Source of the DNA: Ancylomarina salipaludis
Lineage (GTDB): Bacteria; Bacteroidota; Bacteroidia; Bacteroidales; Marinifilaceae
NCBI RefSeq assembly: GCF_004122035.1
Contig: NZ_SAXA01000010.1
Coordinates: 104,338 to 168,337 of the forward strand
Direction of reading: 5' to 3'
Length of the DNA stretch: 64,000 bases
Both the position numbers and the translations under genes were made by a program. A model generated the notes under the pieces. That model did no database searches and was not told the DNA's origin. It was given only the letters and a program-made list of their open reading frames with translations. Below, piece by piece: positions 1 through 8,220 of the stretch. The first letter of the stretch is position 1, and each line of letters starts with the position of its first letter.

Positions 1-248
1 AAGGTATCGCTGGTGTAACTGTTTATCGTGGTGTTATGGGATATGGCTTAAGCAGCACACATATTAGTTCGTCTAAGTTCTGGGAATTGACTGAGAAACT
101 TCCCATCATGATTGAAATGGTTGATCAAACGGATACCCTTGAGAATTTTTATCAATTGATTGAACCCGAACTCCTGAAGATGCCTAAAGGCTGTTTGGTT
201 TATATGGAACCGATTAAGATTAAATTATTGAAGTCGGGTAAAAAATAA
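1..248 (+). CDS. DUF190 family protein, C-terminal part (5' end outside window)
   Basis: The reading frame is open from the first complete codon at position 3, so the gene starts upstream of the window and only about 81 residues of the C-terminus are seen. The start GIAGVTVYRGVMGYG, the block SSTHISSSKFWELTEKLPIMIE and the VD-based strand after it match the DUF190 family, small PII-like proteins often found next to CrcB/FluC fluoride channels. The role of DUF190 is not firmly established. An internal ATG at 36 lies inside the conserved domain and is not a credible start. Confidence 0.75.
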   Translation, partial: GIAGVTVYRGVMGYGLSSTHISSSKFWELTEKLPIMIEMVDQTDTLENFYQLIEPELLKMPKGCLVYMEPIKIKLLKSGKK

Positions 249-336
249 ACGATTACCAATATAAACCTTAAGGGCAATTGGTGAAAATGGAAGTGTTTTG
301 AATTGAAATTCTTAATAATTAATAGAACCCAATCAT

Positions 337-606
337 ATGAAACAAGATAGGTTATTAGCCTTGAGTCTCATTCAACTCAAGCAAAAGAAGAGAACTTACA
401 CAGGCCTGCTTTTGGTCTTGTCTGTATTGATATTAAGTCTTTTTGCACTGACTTTTTACATGAGTTTAAAATCAGGGCCTACCCCGATGTTAGCCGTTCC
501 CTTTGCTTTAATTCCACTCCTAATTAATGGTTTTAGAAAATTAAAAGCCATTGAAAAAGAAATTGAATTTAGGGCGGTGTCGTCAGCTAAGTTGGAATTG
601 GGATAA
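337..606 (+). CDS. Small two-TM membrane protein, unknown
   Basis: This 89-residue protein begins at an ATG 88 bp after the DUF190 gene. Residues 1-20 are polar and basic. Two hydrophobic segments follow, at about 21-43 and 50-65, separated by a short loop with Pro-Thr-Pro. The tail is charged (KLKAIEKEIEF). The basic N-terminus and the basic stretch after the second segment predict a hairpin with both ends in the cytoplasm. I do not recognise a family. Its position right after DUF190 on the same strand allows co-transcription, but nothing shows a shared role. Confidence 0.55.
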   Translation: MKQDRLLALSLIQLKQKKRTYTGLLLVLSVLILSLFALTFYMSLKSGPTPMLAVPFALIPLLINGFRKLKAIEKEIEFRAVSSAKLELG

Positions 607-683
607 TTTAAAATTGATCCTTGAGTATAGGGATGCTTCTTTTTTTTTTTGAGAAATAAGCAGAGTGGAATTGAGCTTATTTG

Positions 684-812
684 TTGAAATATCAGATTAA
701 TTGACTCACCTCATTTTCTTGAAAAGGAGGTGAAACAATTAGAGTTGTGGGAATTTAATATTCCGAACATAGATAAAAGCTAATAAAATTCCCCTCTCGT
801 AGAGGAGGGGTG
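684..812 (+). repeat. Direct repeat copy 1 (DUF559-associated unit)
   Basis: This stretch of about 129 bp is nearly identical to 910-1043. It carries an arm CACCTC...GAGGTG (707-731) with an inner TTTTC/GAAAA stem, a spacer containing GGAATTTAATATTCC, and a hairpin CCCCTCtcgtagaGGAGGGG (792-811). In this copy the second hairpin (GCCAAGC/GCTTGGC) is missing. The sequence runs instead into a fragment of a DUF559 gene at 845-894. Confidence 0.85.
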
Positions 813-844
813 GCATCCTGATAATTCGGGACGCTTGGAAGGAG

Positions 845-894
845 GAAAACAGATATGTTTTTTGAATTTCCAAAAGAAATAATAATGGTGAAGT
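845..894 (+). pseudogene. 3' fragment of a DUF559 endonuclease gene
   Basis: Base by base, this segment matches the 3' end of the intact DUF559 gene at 1390-1455, starting from GAAAACAGAT and continuing through the region encoding EFPEEII. It has a few substitutions, one extra T that breaks the frame, and a deletion of about 14 bp. It follows directly a left-end hairpin (792-811). It is therefore best read as an internally deleted copy of the whole DUF559 cassette. Confidence 0.75.
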
Positions 895-909
895 CGGTTT
901 GGTGATTTA

Positions 910-1043
910 TTGAAATATCAGATTAATTGACTCACCTCGTTTTCTTGAAAAGGAGGTGAAACAATCAGAGTAGAATTGTGGGAATTTAATATTCCGAACA
1001 TAGGTAAAAGCTAATAAAATTCCCCTCTCGTAGAGGAGGGGTG
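910..1043 (+). repeat. Direct repeat copy 2 (DUF559-associated unit)
   Basis: This is the second copy of the repeat at 684-812. It differs by a few substitutions and a short insertion (AGAGTAGAATTG versus AGAGTTG). It leads into the complete left-end hairpin pair and the intact DUF559 gene. The near identity of the copies points to recent duplication. Confidence 0.85.
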
Positions 1044-1067
1044 CCAAGCTCCGCTTGGCGGGGTGGT
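1022..1067 (+). repeat. Left-end palindrome pair of the DUF559 cassette
   Basis: Two adjacent hairpins are seen: CCCCTCtcgtagaGGAGGGG (1022-1041), then a perfect 7-bp stem GCCAAGC-tcc-GCTTGGC (1043-1059). GGCGGGGTGGT follows at 1057-1067. The reverse complement of that 11-mer recurs with one mismatch at 1488-1498, on the other side of the DUF559 gene. The same hairpin pair occurs at 1773-1810 and 42669-42706. Confidence 0.85.
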
Positions 1068-1098
1068 CCGATATAGTTGAGATCAAATTTCTATTCAA

Positions 1099-1458
1099 AT
1101 GAAAAGAAATATAAATAAGCTTTATTTCAAACCCTTTAGGAAAAGACTTAGAAATAGGTCAACATCTTCAGAAGCAAGTCTGTGGAAGTTGTTGAAAAAT
1201 AGACAAGTTGCTGGCTTGAAATTTCGAAGACAAATTTCAATAGGTAATTATATTGTTGATTTTTATTGTCCTGAAATAAAACTGATTATTGAGCTTGATG
1301 GAGCATCTCATGATAACTATCTATCTGAGGAAATGGATGAAAAACGTGATGCTTATTTAATGAACGAGGGGTATCGTATTTTGAGGTTTGAAAACAGATG
1401 TGTTTTTGAGTTTCCGGAAGAAATAATAGGAGAGATCATAAAGGTGAAGGAGGCTTAG
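1099..1458 (+). CDS. DUF559 / Vsr-like endonuclease domain protein
   Basis: This 119-residue protein is the full length of a stand-alone DUF559 domain. The order is typical: a basic N-terminus, SSEASLWKLLKNRQVAGLKF, RRQISIGNYIVDFYCPE, KLIIELDGASHD, then a helix and GYRILRFEN. The PD-(D/E)XK-like core is visible as D54 in IVDFY and E65-L-D67 before GASH. DUF559 is related to the very-short-patch repair (Vsr) nuclease fold, so a DNA-nicking or cutting activity is likely but not shown. The gene sits between paired palindromes (1022-1067 and 1488-1545). Degraded copies of its 3' end (845-894) and 5' end (1850-1912) flank it. This suggests it spreads together with the palindromes. The ATG at 1099 is conserved in the 5' remnant, which supports this start. 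Confidence 0.85.
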   Translation: MKRNINKLYFKPFRKRLRNRSTSSEASLWKLLKNRQVAGLKFRRQISIGNYIVDFYCPEIKLIIELDGASHDNYLSEEMDEKRDAYLMNEGYRILRFENRCVFEFPEEIIGEIIKVKEA

Positions 1459-1487
1459 TAAACTAATGCAAATATTGGATTAACAGA

Positions 1488-1545
1488 ACCACCTCGCCTT
1501 CTCCCAAATAAACGGGAGAAGGCACTCCTCCTTAAAAAGGAGGAG
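1488..1545 (+). repeat. Right-end palindrome pair of the DUF559 cassette
   Basis: ACCACCTCGCC (1488-1498) leads into a perfect 10-bp hairpin GCCTTCTCCC/GGGAGAAGGC (1496-1505 with 1514-1523). A 9-bp hairpin CTCCTCCTT-aaa-AAGGAGGAG follows (1525-1545). The pair lies 30 bp after the DUF559 stop. A second pair of the same design is found at 42532-42579. Confidence 0.85.
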
Positions 1546-1689
1546 AAAGAATTAGTGCAGACTTGTTGTTATTTATATTCCGGGCTTGAGTTAAAATTAA
1601 GAGAATTCTTCTTTCAAAAGGAAGGGGATTATCCCAATAATTCGGAGCGCTTGGCGTGATGATTTGATATGGAAATAATCGGGATTAGG

Positions 1690-1810
1690 TCTTTTCTTGA
1701 AAAGGAGGCGAAATAAGCAGAGTAAAGTTGTAGTTAATTATATTTCGAGTTTGAATTAATGTTCAGAAAATTCCCCTCTCGGAGAGGAGGGGTGCCAAGC
1801 TTTGCTTGGC
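1690..1810 (+). repeat. Third DUF559-type repeat unit
   Basis: The unit has the same order as the others: a right-type arm around CTTTTCTTGAAAAGGAGG (about 1690-1711), a spacer resembling 733-785, and the left hairpin pair CCCCTCTC/GAGGAGGGG and GCCAAGC-ttt-GCTTGGC (1773-1810). The hairpin loops differ from the copy at 1022, but pairing is kept. Retained pairing suggests that structure matters, or that insertion is recent. Confidence 0.8.
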
Positions 1811-1849
1811 GGGGTGGTTGGATATGGTAGAGATGAAATTTCTATTTAA

Positions 1850-1912
1850 ATGAAAAGAAATTTTATTAAGAAAGAGAAATTGGTTTTGAGGGCATTAGTA
1901 CTCCTTGTTTAA
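1850..1912 (+). pseudogene. 5' fragment of a DUF559 gene
   Basis: The DNA from the left hairpins through GAAATTTCTATTTAAATGAAAAGAAAT (in pieces, 1811-1865) matches the upstream region and first codons of the intact DUF559 gene (1068-1110). Identity is lost after about six codons, and the frame ends at 1912 after 20 residues (MKRNFIKKEKLVLRA...). It is a decayed cassette that kept its 5' end. Confidence 0.65.
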
Positions 1913-2039
1913 TATTGATAAGAGATTGATGTAATTATAAGTAAAGTTTAAATGAAATACCTGTGATAAAGAACTTCTGAGATAAGAAGATGTTTATCAT
2001 GGGTATTCTATTTGAATCAAAAATAAAAATGATAAGTAA

Positions 2040-2642
2040 ATGAAATTTAAAAAGAAGATTGGGGCTCAATTGATGATTGCCTTTGGAGTGATGATTGTGA
2101 GTTTTTCGACTTTGTTTGTGACTATGTATCAGGCCTCTATTATGAACAAACAAACCGAAATTTTATTGACACAAACAAAAGCCAATGCCTGGCCCTGTTT
2201 GATGGTTGAGAAAACTGAATTGGGAAGTGAAATATCAGGTCGAATTGAAGAGTATCATTTTAATTTGGTTAATAAAGGAACGGGGCCAGCCATTATTGTG
2301 GGTGTGAGACTCACCTATAAAGGGCAGGTTGCAAGGAGTTGGGACCATTTATTTGAAATTATGCAGACTCCGGAGTCTATTGTTCGGAGCCGAACATTTG
2401 GTCAGATTTCTAAAGGGGTGCTTTCTGCCAACGAGACCAGTTTGGTGGTTGATTTTAGCGATCGATTTGAATTTATAGACTGGATGAAGAAAAATGGGGC
2501 CGATATTAAAATCGAAATTTATTACCAATCGGTTTTTAATGAAATATGGCAGATTGAAAGACGATTGGATAATACGTCGACTTCTTATCCTCTGAAAGTG
2601 GATGAATGTGCAATTTCCCAAAATGAGATGTTTACCAATTGA
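2040..2642 (+). CDS. Membrane-anchored protein of unknown function
   Basis: The protein has 200 residues. Residues 1-8 are basic (MKFKKKIG). One hydrophobic helix follows at about 9-31 (LMIAFGVMIVSFSTLFVTMY), so it is anchored in the inner membrane with the rest probably outside. A short polar linker (NKQTEILLTQTKANAW) has coiled-coil character. The remainder is predicted beta-rich, with the motif FNLVNKGTGPAII, a pattern common in extracytoplasmic beta-sandwich domains of uncharacterised proteins. There are no catalytic motifs. The gene stands alone between the repeat cluster and the AbgA-like peptidase. Confidence 0.6.
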   Translation: MKFKKKIGAQLMIAFGVMIVSFSTLFVTMYQASIMNKQTEILLTQTKANAWPCLMVEKTELGSEISGRIEEYHFNLVNKGTGPAIIVGVRLTYKGQVARSWDHLFEIMQTPESIVRSRTFGQISKGVLSANETSLVVDFSDRFEFIDWMKKNGADIKIEIYYQSVFNEIWQIERRLDNTSTSYPLKVDECAISQNEMFTN

Positions 2643-2763
2643 TAAATTAAGTTGTGTTTTTTTAGGAGAACATTTTGACATAAATACTTACTGGTATGCG
2701 AATGTTGATAGCTGCTTAATGAATTATTGCTTTCCTTTGTACGGTAAAGAATAATTGGGGATA

Positions 2764-4047
2764 ATGAACAAATCAATCGAAGAAAAAATCATTGCTTATC
2801 GCAGACATTTCCATGCGTTGCCCGAATTGGGTTGGCTGGAATATGCCACTGCTGCCTTTATTGCAGATGAGTTGGAAACCTTAGGTTTTGAAGTAAAAAA
2901 GGGAAGTGAACTGATGCAGGCTTCCGGTCTGATGGGCTTACCTTCGGAGCAAGAAAACAGAATAGCCTTTGAAAGAGCCGAGGGGATTTATGGAGCTGAT
3001 AAACTGAAACCCTTTGCCAATCATTGTACAGCCGTTGCCGGGATACTCGACTGTGGAGAGGGGCCAACTGTTGCTCTTCGTTTCGACATGGATGCCTTGC
3101 CCATAAAAGAGGCTATGGATAAAGGCCATGAACCCTTCGAAAAAGGATTTGTCTCAGAAAATACGGCGGTGATGCATGCCTGCGGCCACGATGCCCATAT
3201 GGCTATTGGTTTGGGACTTGCCCATTGTCTGATTAACCATACCAATCAGATTAAGGGAAAAATCATCTTGTTGTTTCAACCGGCCGAAGAGGGGGTCCGG
3301 GGGGCTGCTGCCATTGTCAAATCAGGTTTTCTAAAAGATGTCGATTATCTACTGGCTGCTCATCTGTGGAGCAATATGCCTATGGGGCAGTTGGTTTGTT
3401 CTCAGAATGGAACAGCAGCGACAGATAAGCTGGATGTTATTTTTTACGGACGAGCAGCTCACGCAGGTATTTGTCCCGAAAAGGGGAATAATGCGATCTT
3501 GGCTGCGGCCAATTGTATTGTTGATTTGCATGCTATAAAGCTTGATGATGAAGGGTTTTTTAGAGTAAATGTAGGGCGAATTGAGGGTGGAACTGCCCGG
3601 AATATTATAGCGGACAAAGCGAAGTTGGAGATCGAATTGAGAGCCAGTAATCGGGAAAGCGAATATCAGTTGCTTCAAGAAGCTGAAAAAATCATAGCTT
3701 CAGCTTCAGGCCAACAGAATTGCAGTTTCGAGATTCTTAAGCAAGGACAGGCTTCAGGTGCTGTGGGAGATCTGAGACTTGCTAAATGCATTAAAAAGGA
3801 GGCTGAAATAAAACCTTTCTTTTCAGATATTATTTTGTCGGATGAGGTCAATCGTGGCAGTGAAGATTTTACCTCACTGATGCATGAGGTTCAGATCAGG
3901 GGAGGTCAGGCTTGTTTTATTGGCATTGGCGCGTCCTTAAATAATAAGTGCCTGCAGCATCATACCCCAGATTTTGATATCGATGAGCGGGTTTTGTGCC
4001 CAACTGTTGAGTTGTTTGCTAGTCTGATTAAAAAACTGACTTTGTAA
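2764..4047 (+). CDS. M20 family amidohydrolase, AbgA-like
   Basis: This 427-residue protein resembles AbgA, subunit A of p-aminobenzoyl-glutamate hydrolase, over its whole length, and the length fits (AbgA about 436). It shows RRHFHALPELGWLEYATA near the N-terminus, the metal-binding segments RFDMDALP and MHACGHDAHMAIGLGLAH, FQPAEEGVRGA, and a GSEDFT block near the C-terminus. The insertion between residues 60 and 85 (SGLMGLPSEQENRIAFERA) is an AbgA feature. The reaction is likely hydrolysis of an amide bond in an N-acyl amino acid or aminobenzoyl-glutamate-type compound, with two bound metal ions. No AbgB or AbgT partner is present here. I chose the ATG at 2764 over the TTG at 2755, because the family begins close to this point. 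Confidence 0.85.
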   Translation: MNKSIEEKIIAYRRHFHALPELGWLEYATAAFIADELETLGFEVKKGSELMQASGLMGLPSEQENRIAFERAEGIYGADKLKPFANHCTAVAGILDCGEGPTVALRFDMDALPIKEAMDKGHEPFEKGFVSENTAVMHACGHDAHMAIGLGLAHCLINHTNQIKGKIILLFQPAEEGVRGAAAIVKSGFLKDVDYLLAAHLWSNMPMGQLVCSQNGTAATDKLDVIFYGRAAHAGICPEKGNNAILAAANCIVDLHAIKLDDEGFFRVNVGRIEGGTARNIIADKAKLEIELRASNRESEYQLLQEAEKIIASASGQQNCSFEILKQGQASGAVGDLRLAKCIKKEAEIKPFFSDIILSDEVNRGSEDFTSLMHEVQIRGGQACFIGIGASLNNKCLQHHTPDFDIDERVLCPTVELFASLIKKLTL

Positions 4048-4228
4048 GCTGACAAAGATTTCATCTCGAAAAAATGTCATTTTGAATCGCGTTATCCTAA
4101 TAAATGAGTTGCTAATCTTTTAAAATAGTGCGTGATAGGTGAATTAAAATTTTGATATTAAATATTTATTGTTAATTTTAAAGGGGAGTCATCTTTTAAG
4201 CCTAAGGAATTAACTGATCATATTAATT

Positions 4229-5338
4229 ATGAGATCTATTTATATCAATGCTCATGATTTAATAAGTCTTGAGCACACTATTCGGGAATTGGAACAGGAA
4301 AATCGTACCAAAGCGATTCTGTTCTTAATGGCAGATGAGGAGCATTACACTGAAGATCTTCTTGGCCCTATACTCCATGAAATTAAAAAGCCTCTTATTG
4401 GAGGTATTTTTCCAGAATTAATTTTTGAAGGGAAACGAAAAAAGAAAGGCGTTCTATTACTTCCCTTGTCCTTTGATTTGAAAACTCAGCTTTTTGATTT
4501 AAACGAAAACTCAGAGGATTTTTTGAAACAATTAAAGAATGTGCAAGTTGATTCATTATCGAGTCAAAGTTCCTTGTTTGTTTTTGCAGATGCTTTAAGT
4601 GCGCATAAGGCCAGTTTTATAGAATCCTTGTTCGATTTTTTTGGGATGAATACCAGTTATGTTGGTGGTGGGGCTGGTTCTTTGAGCTTTGAACCTTTCC
4701 CTTGTATAATCTCTAATAAAGGTCTGTCGGCAAATGCAGCGGTAATCGGATGGGCAGATAGAAAGATGAGTTTGGGTGTGGCACATGGTTGGAAGGCGCT
4801 ATCAGGTATTTTAAAGATTACTCAAACGGATCAGAATTTAATTAAAACAATCAATTGGGAACCAGCTGCTGAGGTTTATAAAGCCTTTGTTGAAGAACAT
4901 TCGGGGAAAATAATAACAGCCGAGAATTTCTACGAGATTGCAAAATCCTACCCTTTGGGTATTGAAAAGCTTGATTCTGAAATGATAGTCAGAGATCCTG
5001 TTTGGCTTACTAATGAAGGACTTCAGTTAATTGATAAGATACGCGAAGGGGAATATATTAAAATTTTAAATGGTGATCTGGGTTCGCTTCTTGAAGGGGC
5101 ATCACATGCAAAGAAATTGGTTCTATCTAAACTTAAAGAAGAGATGGATCACGATGCACTCTTTTGTATTGGTTGTATTTCGCGCGTTTTGTTTATGAAT
5201 GAAACCTATGAAAAGGAATTGGCTATTTTATCTGAGAATAAAAATGTTTCAGGTATTTTAAGCTTGGGGGAAATTGCAAATGAAGGGGATTCTTTCCTGG
5301 AAATTTATAATAAGACTATAGCAATTGGGATATGGTAG
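4229..5338 (+). CDS. FIST domain sensory protein
   Basis: This is a 369-residue soluble protein with a FIST_N-like first half ([24 protein letters not shown], then [10 protein letters not shown] and a later [15 protein letters not shown] block) and a FIST_C-like second half ([58 protein letters not shown]). FIST domains are ligand-sensing modules usually placed next to or within signalling proteins, with small molecules such as amino acids proposed as ligands. It overlaps the following hybrid kinase by 7 bp, so the two are translationally coupled. The likely role is input sensor for that kinase. Confidence 0.85.
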   Translation: MRSIYINAHDLISLEHTIRELEQENRTKAILFLMADEEHYTEDLLGPILHEIKKPLIGGIFPELIFEGKRKKKGVLLLPLSFDLKTQLFDLNENSEDFLKQLKNVQVDSLSSQSSLFVFADALSAHKASFIESLFDFFGMNTSYVGGGAGSLSFEPFPCIISNKGLSANAAVIGWADRKMSLGVAHGWKALSGILKITQTDQNLIKTINWEPAAEVYKAFVEEHSGKIITAENFYEIAKSYPLGIEKLDSEMIVRDPVWLTNEGLQLIDKIREGEYIKILNGDLGSLLEGASHAKKLVLSKLKEEMDHDALFCIGCISRVLFMNETYEKELAILSENKNVSGILSLGEIANEGDSFLEIYNKTIAIGIW

Positions 5339-7350
5339 AGAAATGTTTACAAGCCGAGATATTATTGGAATTGGTTTTTAGCGTTAGCTTCGAGAAAGAC
5401 GAAGAACTGATTCTTAAAAAGACGATGCCGTTGTATTTGCGTAAACTTAATTGTTTTCTTGCGGGTATACTTAAAAAAGAAAATGAACGTCTGGATGAGT
5501 TGATGACTATTCCTATTGTTGCCAGTCAATCATCTGAGTGGGCAGATGTAAAGGCCTATTTTTCCTCTTTAGATTTTGAAGTGGCACATGAGTGTCCAAA
5601 ATATGTTTTAAACGATCATTATTATTATAGCTTTTGTCTGCATGGTTATGGTATGTTGATTTTAGGACGAAATAAGGCTTTTGATCATTTCTTTGTAAAA
5701 GAATTGCAAAATACGGTCAATTACCTGGGTAGGATGTTGATTCAAGCTAACGAAATAAAAAGACGTGAGTTGGCTGAAGAAAAGTTAAGAGAGAGTGAGT
5801 TCAGACTTTCCCTTTTGATGCAAGAATCCCCCAGAATTATGGAGATTTATGATGCGAATGGTTATCAGGTAGTTGTGAATAAGGCTTATGAAAGATTTTG
5901 GGGTGTCAAGTCTGCTGAAACGCTTAATCAGTTTAATGTTTTGGAAAGTGAAGATGTGCGGGAAATGGGAATGAAAGAATACATTCTTAGAGCTTACAGG
6001 GGTGAAACGATTATGGTTCCCGAGTATCAGTTTAGATTCAAAAGCCAGTTTAATGGTAAGGACGAGAAGCAGGATATGTGGTTATCGACAAGTATTTATC
6101 CTCTTCATAATAAAAATGGAGATGTTGAGTATATCGTTGTGACACATGAAGACGTTACTGAGAGAAAAGAGGCAGAAAAAGCGTTACTGATTGCAAAAGA
6201 AAAAGCTGAAGAAAGTGATCGGTTAAAGTCTGCTTTTTTGGCCAATATGAGCCATGAAATTCGCACGCCCATGAATGGTATTTTAGGCTTTACCAGCCTT
6301 TTGAAACGACCATTGCTGAAAACAGATGAGCAATTGGAGTATATTGAGTTGATCGAAAAAAGTGGTGCACGCATGCTTACTGTAATTAATGATTTAATTA
6401 ATATCTCTAAAATTGAATCCGGGCAAATGGAAATCTCAATTAGACCAACGAATATCAACGAACAACTTAACGATATCTATGCTCATTTTTTACCTGAGGC
6501 CAATGAGAAACATTTGAAATTCAGTTTAGGTGATTTATTGCCTAATGATTTGTGTAAATTTAATACCGATAAGGAGAAACTGTATGCCATTTTATTGAAT
6601 CTGGTTACAAATGCAATCAAATATACGGATGAGGGAAGCATTGAAATTCATGTTGAGAAGAAAAAAGACTATTATGAATTTTGTGTCAAGGATACGGGAA
6701 TTGGGATAGATCCGGAAAGACAGGAAGTGATCTTTGATCGGTTTATTCAGGCAGATATAGGTGATCAAAGAGCCTTTGAAGGTGCAGGTTTAGGTTTAGC
6801 TATTTCCAAGGCATATGTAGAGATGCTTGGTGGAAAAATCTGGTTGGTGAGTGAATTAAGGAAGGGTTCTGCATTTTATTTTAATTTGCCATGTGATGCA
6901 AAATTAGTCGATGATGTCGATACGTTTAAATTTGTTAGGCCTTCAGATTATTCAGTCTTTGAAAGAGAAAAATTAAAAGTTTTGATTGTTGATGATGATA
7001 TGGTCTCACGAAATTTAATCGCTAAACAGATTAAGCCCATTTGTAAGGATTTGACTTTTGCGAAGAATGGCGTGGAGGCTTTAATTTTCTTTAAAGAAAA
7101 TCCGGATTTTGATTTGATCTTAATGGATATAAAAATGCCTATGTTGGATGGTTACGATGCCACTCGTGAGATTAGAAAGATGAACAAAAATGTTATAATT
7201 ATAGCTCAAACAGCTTTGGGGCTTTCTGGTGATAGAGAAAAGTCTATAGAGGCAGGATGTACCGATTATATCGCTAAGCCCATATTAAAAGATGAGTTGT
7301 TGAATCTGATATATAAATGCTTTAATCAATATGAGGTACGTACTGAATAA
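5332..7350 (+). CDS. Hybrid sensor histidine kinase with PAS and receiver domains
   Basis: The protein has 672 residues and no transmembrane segment. Residues 1-150 are an uncharacterised sensory region. A PAS domain spans about 158-280 and ends in the typical [16 protein letters not shown]. HisKA follows with [14 protein letters not shown] (His near 307), then HATPase with N-, G1- and G2-like boxes ([37 protein letters not shown]). A C-terminal receiver starts at [14 protein letters not shown], with the phospho-Asp in [15 protein letters not shown]. It is translated from an ATG inside the end of the FIST gene. The architecture implies a phosphorelay in the cytoplasm driven by a FIST-sensed ligand. 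The downstream histidine phosphotransferase is not in this window. Confidence 0.9.
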   Translation: MVEKCLQAEILLELVFSVSFEKDEELILKKTMPLYLRKLNCFLAGILKKENERLDELMTIPIVASQSSEWADVKAYFSSLDFEVAHECPKYVLNDHYYYSFCLHGYGMLILGRNKAFDHFFVKELQNTVNYLGRMLIQANEIKRRELAEEKLRESEFRLSLLMQESPRIMEIYDANGYQVVVNKAYERFWGVKSAETLNQFNVLESEDVREMGMKEYILRAYRGETIMVPEYQFRFKSQFNGKDEKQDMWLSTSIYPLHNKNGDVEYIVVTHEDVTERKEAEKALLIAKEKAEESDRLKSAFLANMSHEIRTPMNGILGFTSLLKRPLLKTDEQLEYIELIEKSGARMLTVINDLINISKIESGQMEISIRPTNINEQLNDIYAHFLPEANEKHLKFSLGDLLPNDLCKFNTDKEKLYAILLNLVTNAIKYTDEGSIEIHVEKKKDYYEFCVKDTGIGIDPERQEVIFDRFIQADIGDQRAFEGAGLGLAISKAYVEMLGGKIWLVSELRKGSAFYFNLPCDAKLVDDVDTFKFVRPSDYSVFEREKLKVLIVDDDMVSRNLIAKQIKPICKDLTFAKNGVEALIFFKENPDFDLILMDIKMPMLDGYDATREIRKMNKNVIIIAQTALGLSGDREKSIEAGCTDYIAKPILKDELLNLIYKCFNQYEVRTE

Positions 7351-7583
7351 GTCCTTTTATATTATTATATATAGAATTCCGGGGCTGAAGTTGAGAAACT
7401 TTGGCCTTTTTTTTGATTTTTTAATTAGTCGATATAAAAAGATGTCTGAGTCTTTAATAATATTGCTTTCTGTCTTAAATTTTTATAAATTGGTATTCAG
7501 TCTCATAAATTTCTGATAGATGGTATTTATCAGAATTATAAACAACTATTTCATATAAATTCAGTTTTTAAAATTATTTTAAT

Positions 7584-8015
7584 ATGACAACAATTAACAC
7601 CTATTTGACTTTTAATGGAAACTGTGAAGAAGCCTTCAATTTTTATAAATCAGTTTTCGGTGGTGATTTTTCTCATGTGGCAAAATTTGCAGATATGCCT
7701 GATGATCCAAAATGTCAAATTTCTGAAGAGGATAAAGAAAAGATAATGCATGTTTCATTGCCGATTAGTAAAGAAACTGTTTTGATGGGAAGTGATACAG
7801 GTGGAGAGTGGGCAAGTCAGTTTAAAGCGGGAAATAATTTTTCTATATCGATTGCTGCTGATAGTCAGGTTGCTGCAGATGATTTTTTTAATAAGCTGTC
7901 TAAAGATGGAAAGGTGATTATGCCCATGGATAAAACGTTTTGGGGATCTTATTTTGGAATGTTTACCGATCAGTTTGGCATTCAGTGGATGGTGAGTTTT
8001 GATGAAGCACACTAA
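7584..8015 (+). CDS. VOC family protein, PhnB-like
   Basis: This 143-residue protein begins TTINTYLTFNGNCEEAFNFYKSVFGGDF and continues with QISEEDKEKIMHVSLPI, VLMGSDT and GSYFGMFTDQFGIQWMVSFD. This is the standard pattern of the small PhnB/glyoxalase-like vicinal oxygen chelate proteins. These dimers often bind a metal or a small ligand, but the substrate of this subgroup is not known. A strong terminator follows at 8050-8078, so the gene is probably monocistronic. Confidence 0.85.
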   Translation: MTTINTYLTFNGNCEEAFNFYKSVFGGDFSHVAKFADMPDDPKCQISEEDKEKIMHVSLPISKETVLMGSDTGGEWASQFKAGNNFSISIAADSQVAADDFFNKLSKDGKVIMPMDKTFWGSYFGMFTDQFGIQWMVSFDEAH

Positions 8016-8049
8016 ATCTTTTATCTTGATAAAATGAATTGATAATTTG

Positions 8050-8078
8050 AGTGTAGTCCTTCGGCTGCACTTTTTTTT
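8050..8078 (+). terminator. Rho-independent terminator after the VOC gene
   Basis: AGTGTAG-tccttcgg-CTGCACT followed by eight T. It belongs to the GGTGNAG/CTGCACC terminator family repeated in this window. Confidence 0.85.
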
Positions 8079-8220
8079 GCCTAAAAAGCAGAATTGAATT
8101 AGTTTAAATGTTATTATGTCACATTTTCAACCTTTGGTGCTGTCAATTTGACTTGAGGAATAAAAGGGTATGCGTTTTGAATAGTAACTGTCGACTTATA
8201 AATAATTAAAATAAGTAACT

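Noticed and set aside
907..1098. Minus-strand ORF of 63 codons in the repeat region
   Set aside because: It is the reverse reading of the direct repeat and hairpins and has no protein-like conservation pattern.
2755..2763. TTG start for the AbgA-like gene
   Set aside because: It adds only Met-Gly-Ile in front of a well-placed ATG and has no better ribosome binding context.
7331..7516. ORF of 61 codons overlapping the end of the hybrid kinase
   Set aside because: It lies mostly in A+T-rich DNA after the kinase, has no family signature and its start is inside the kinase gene in another frame.
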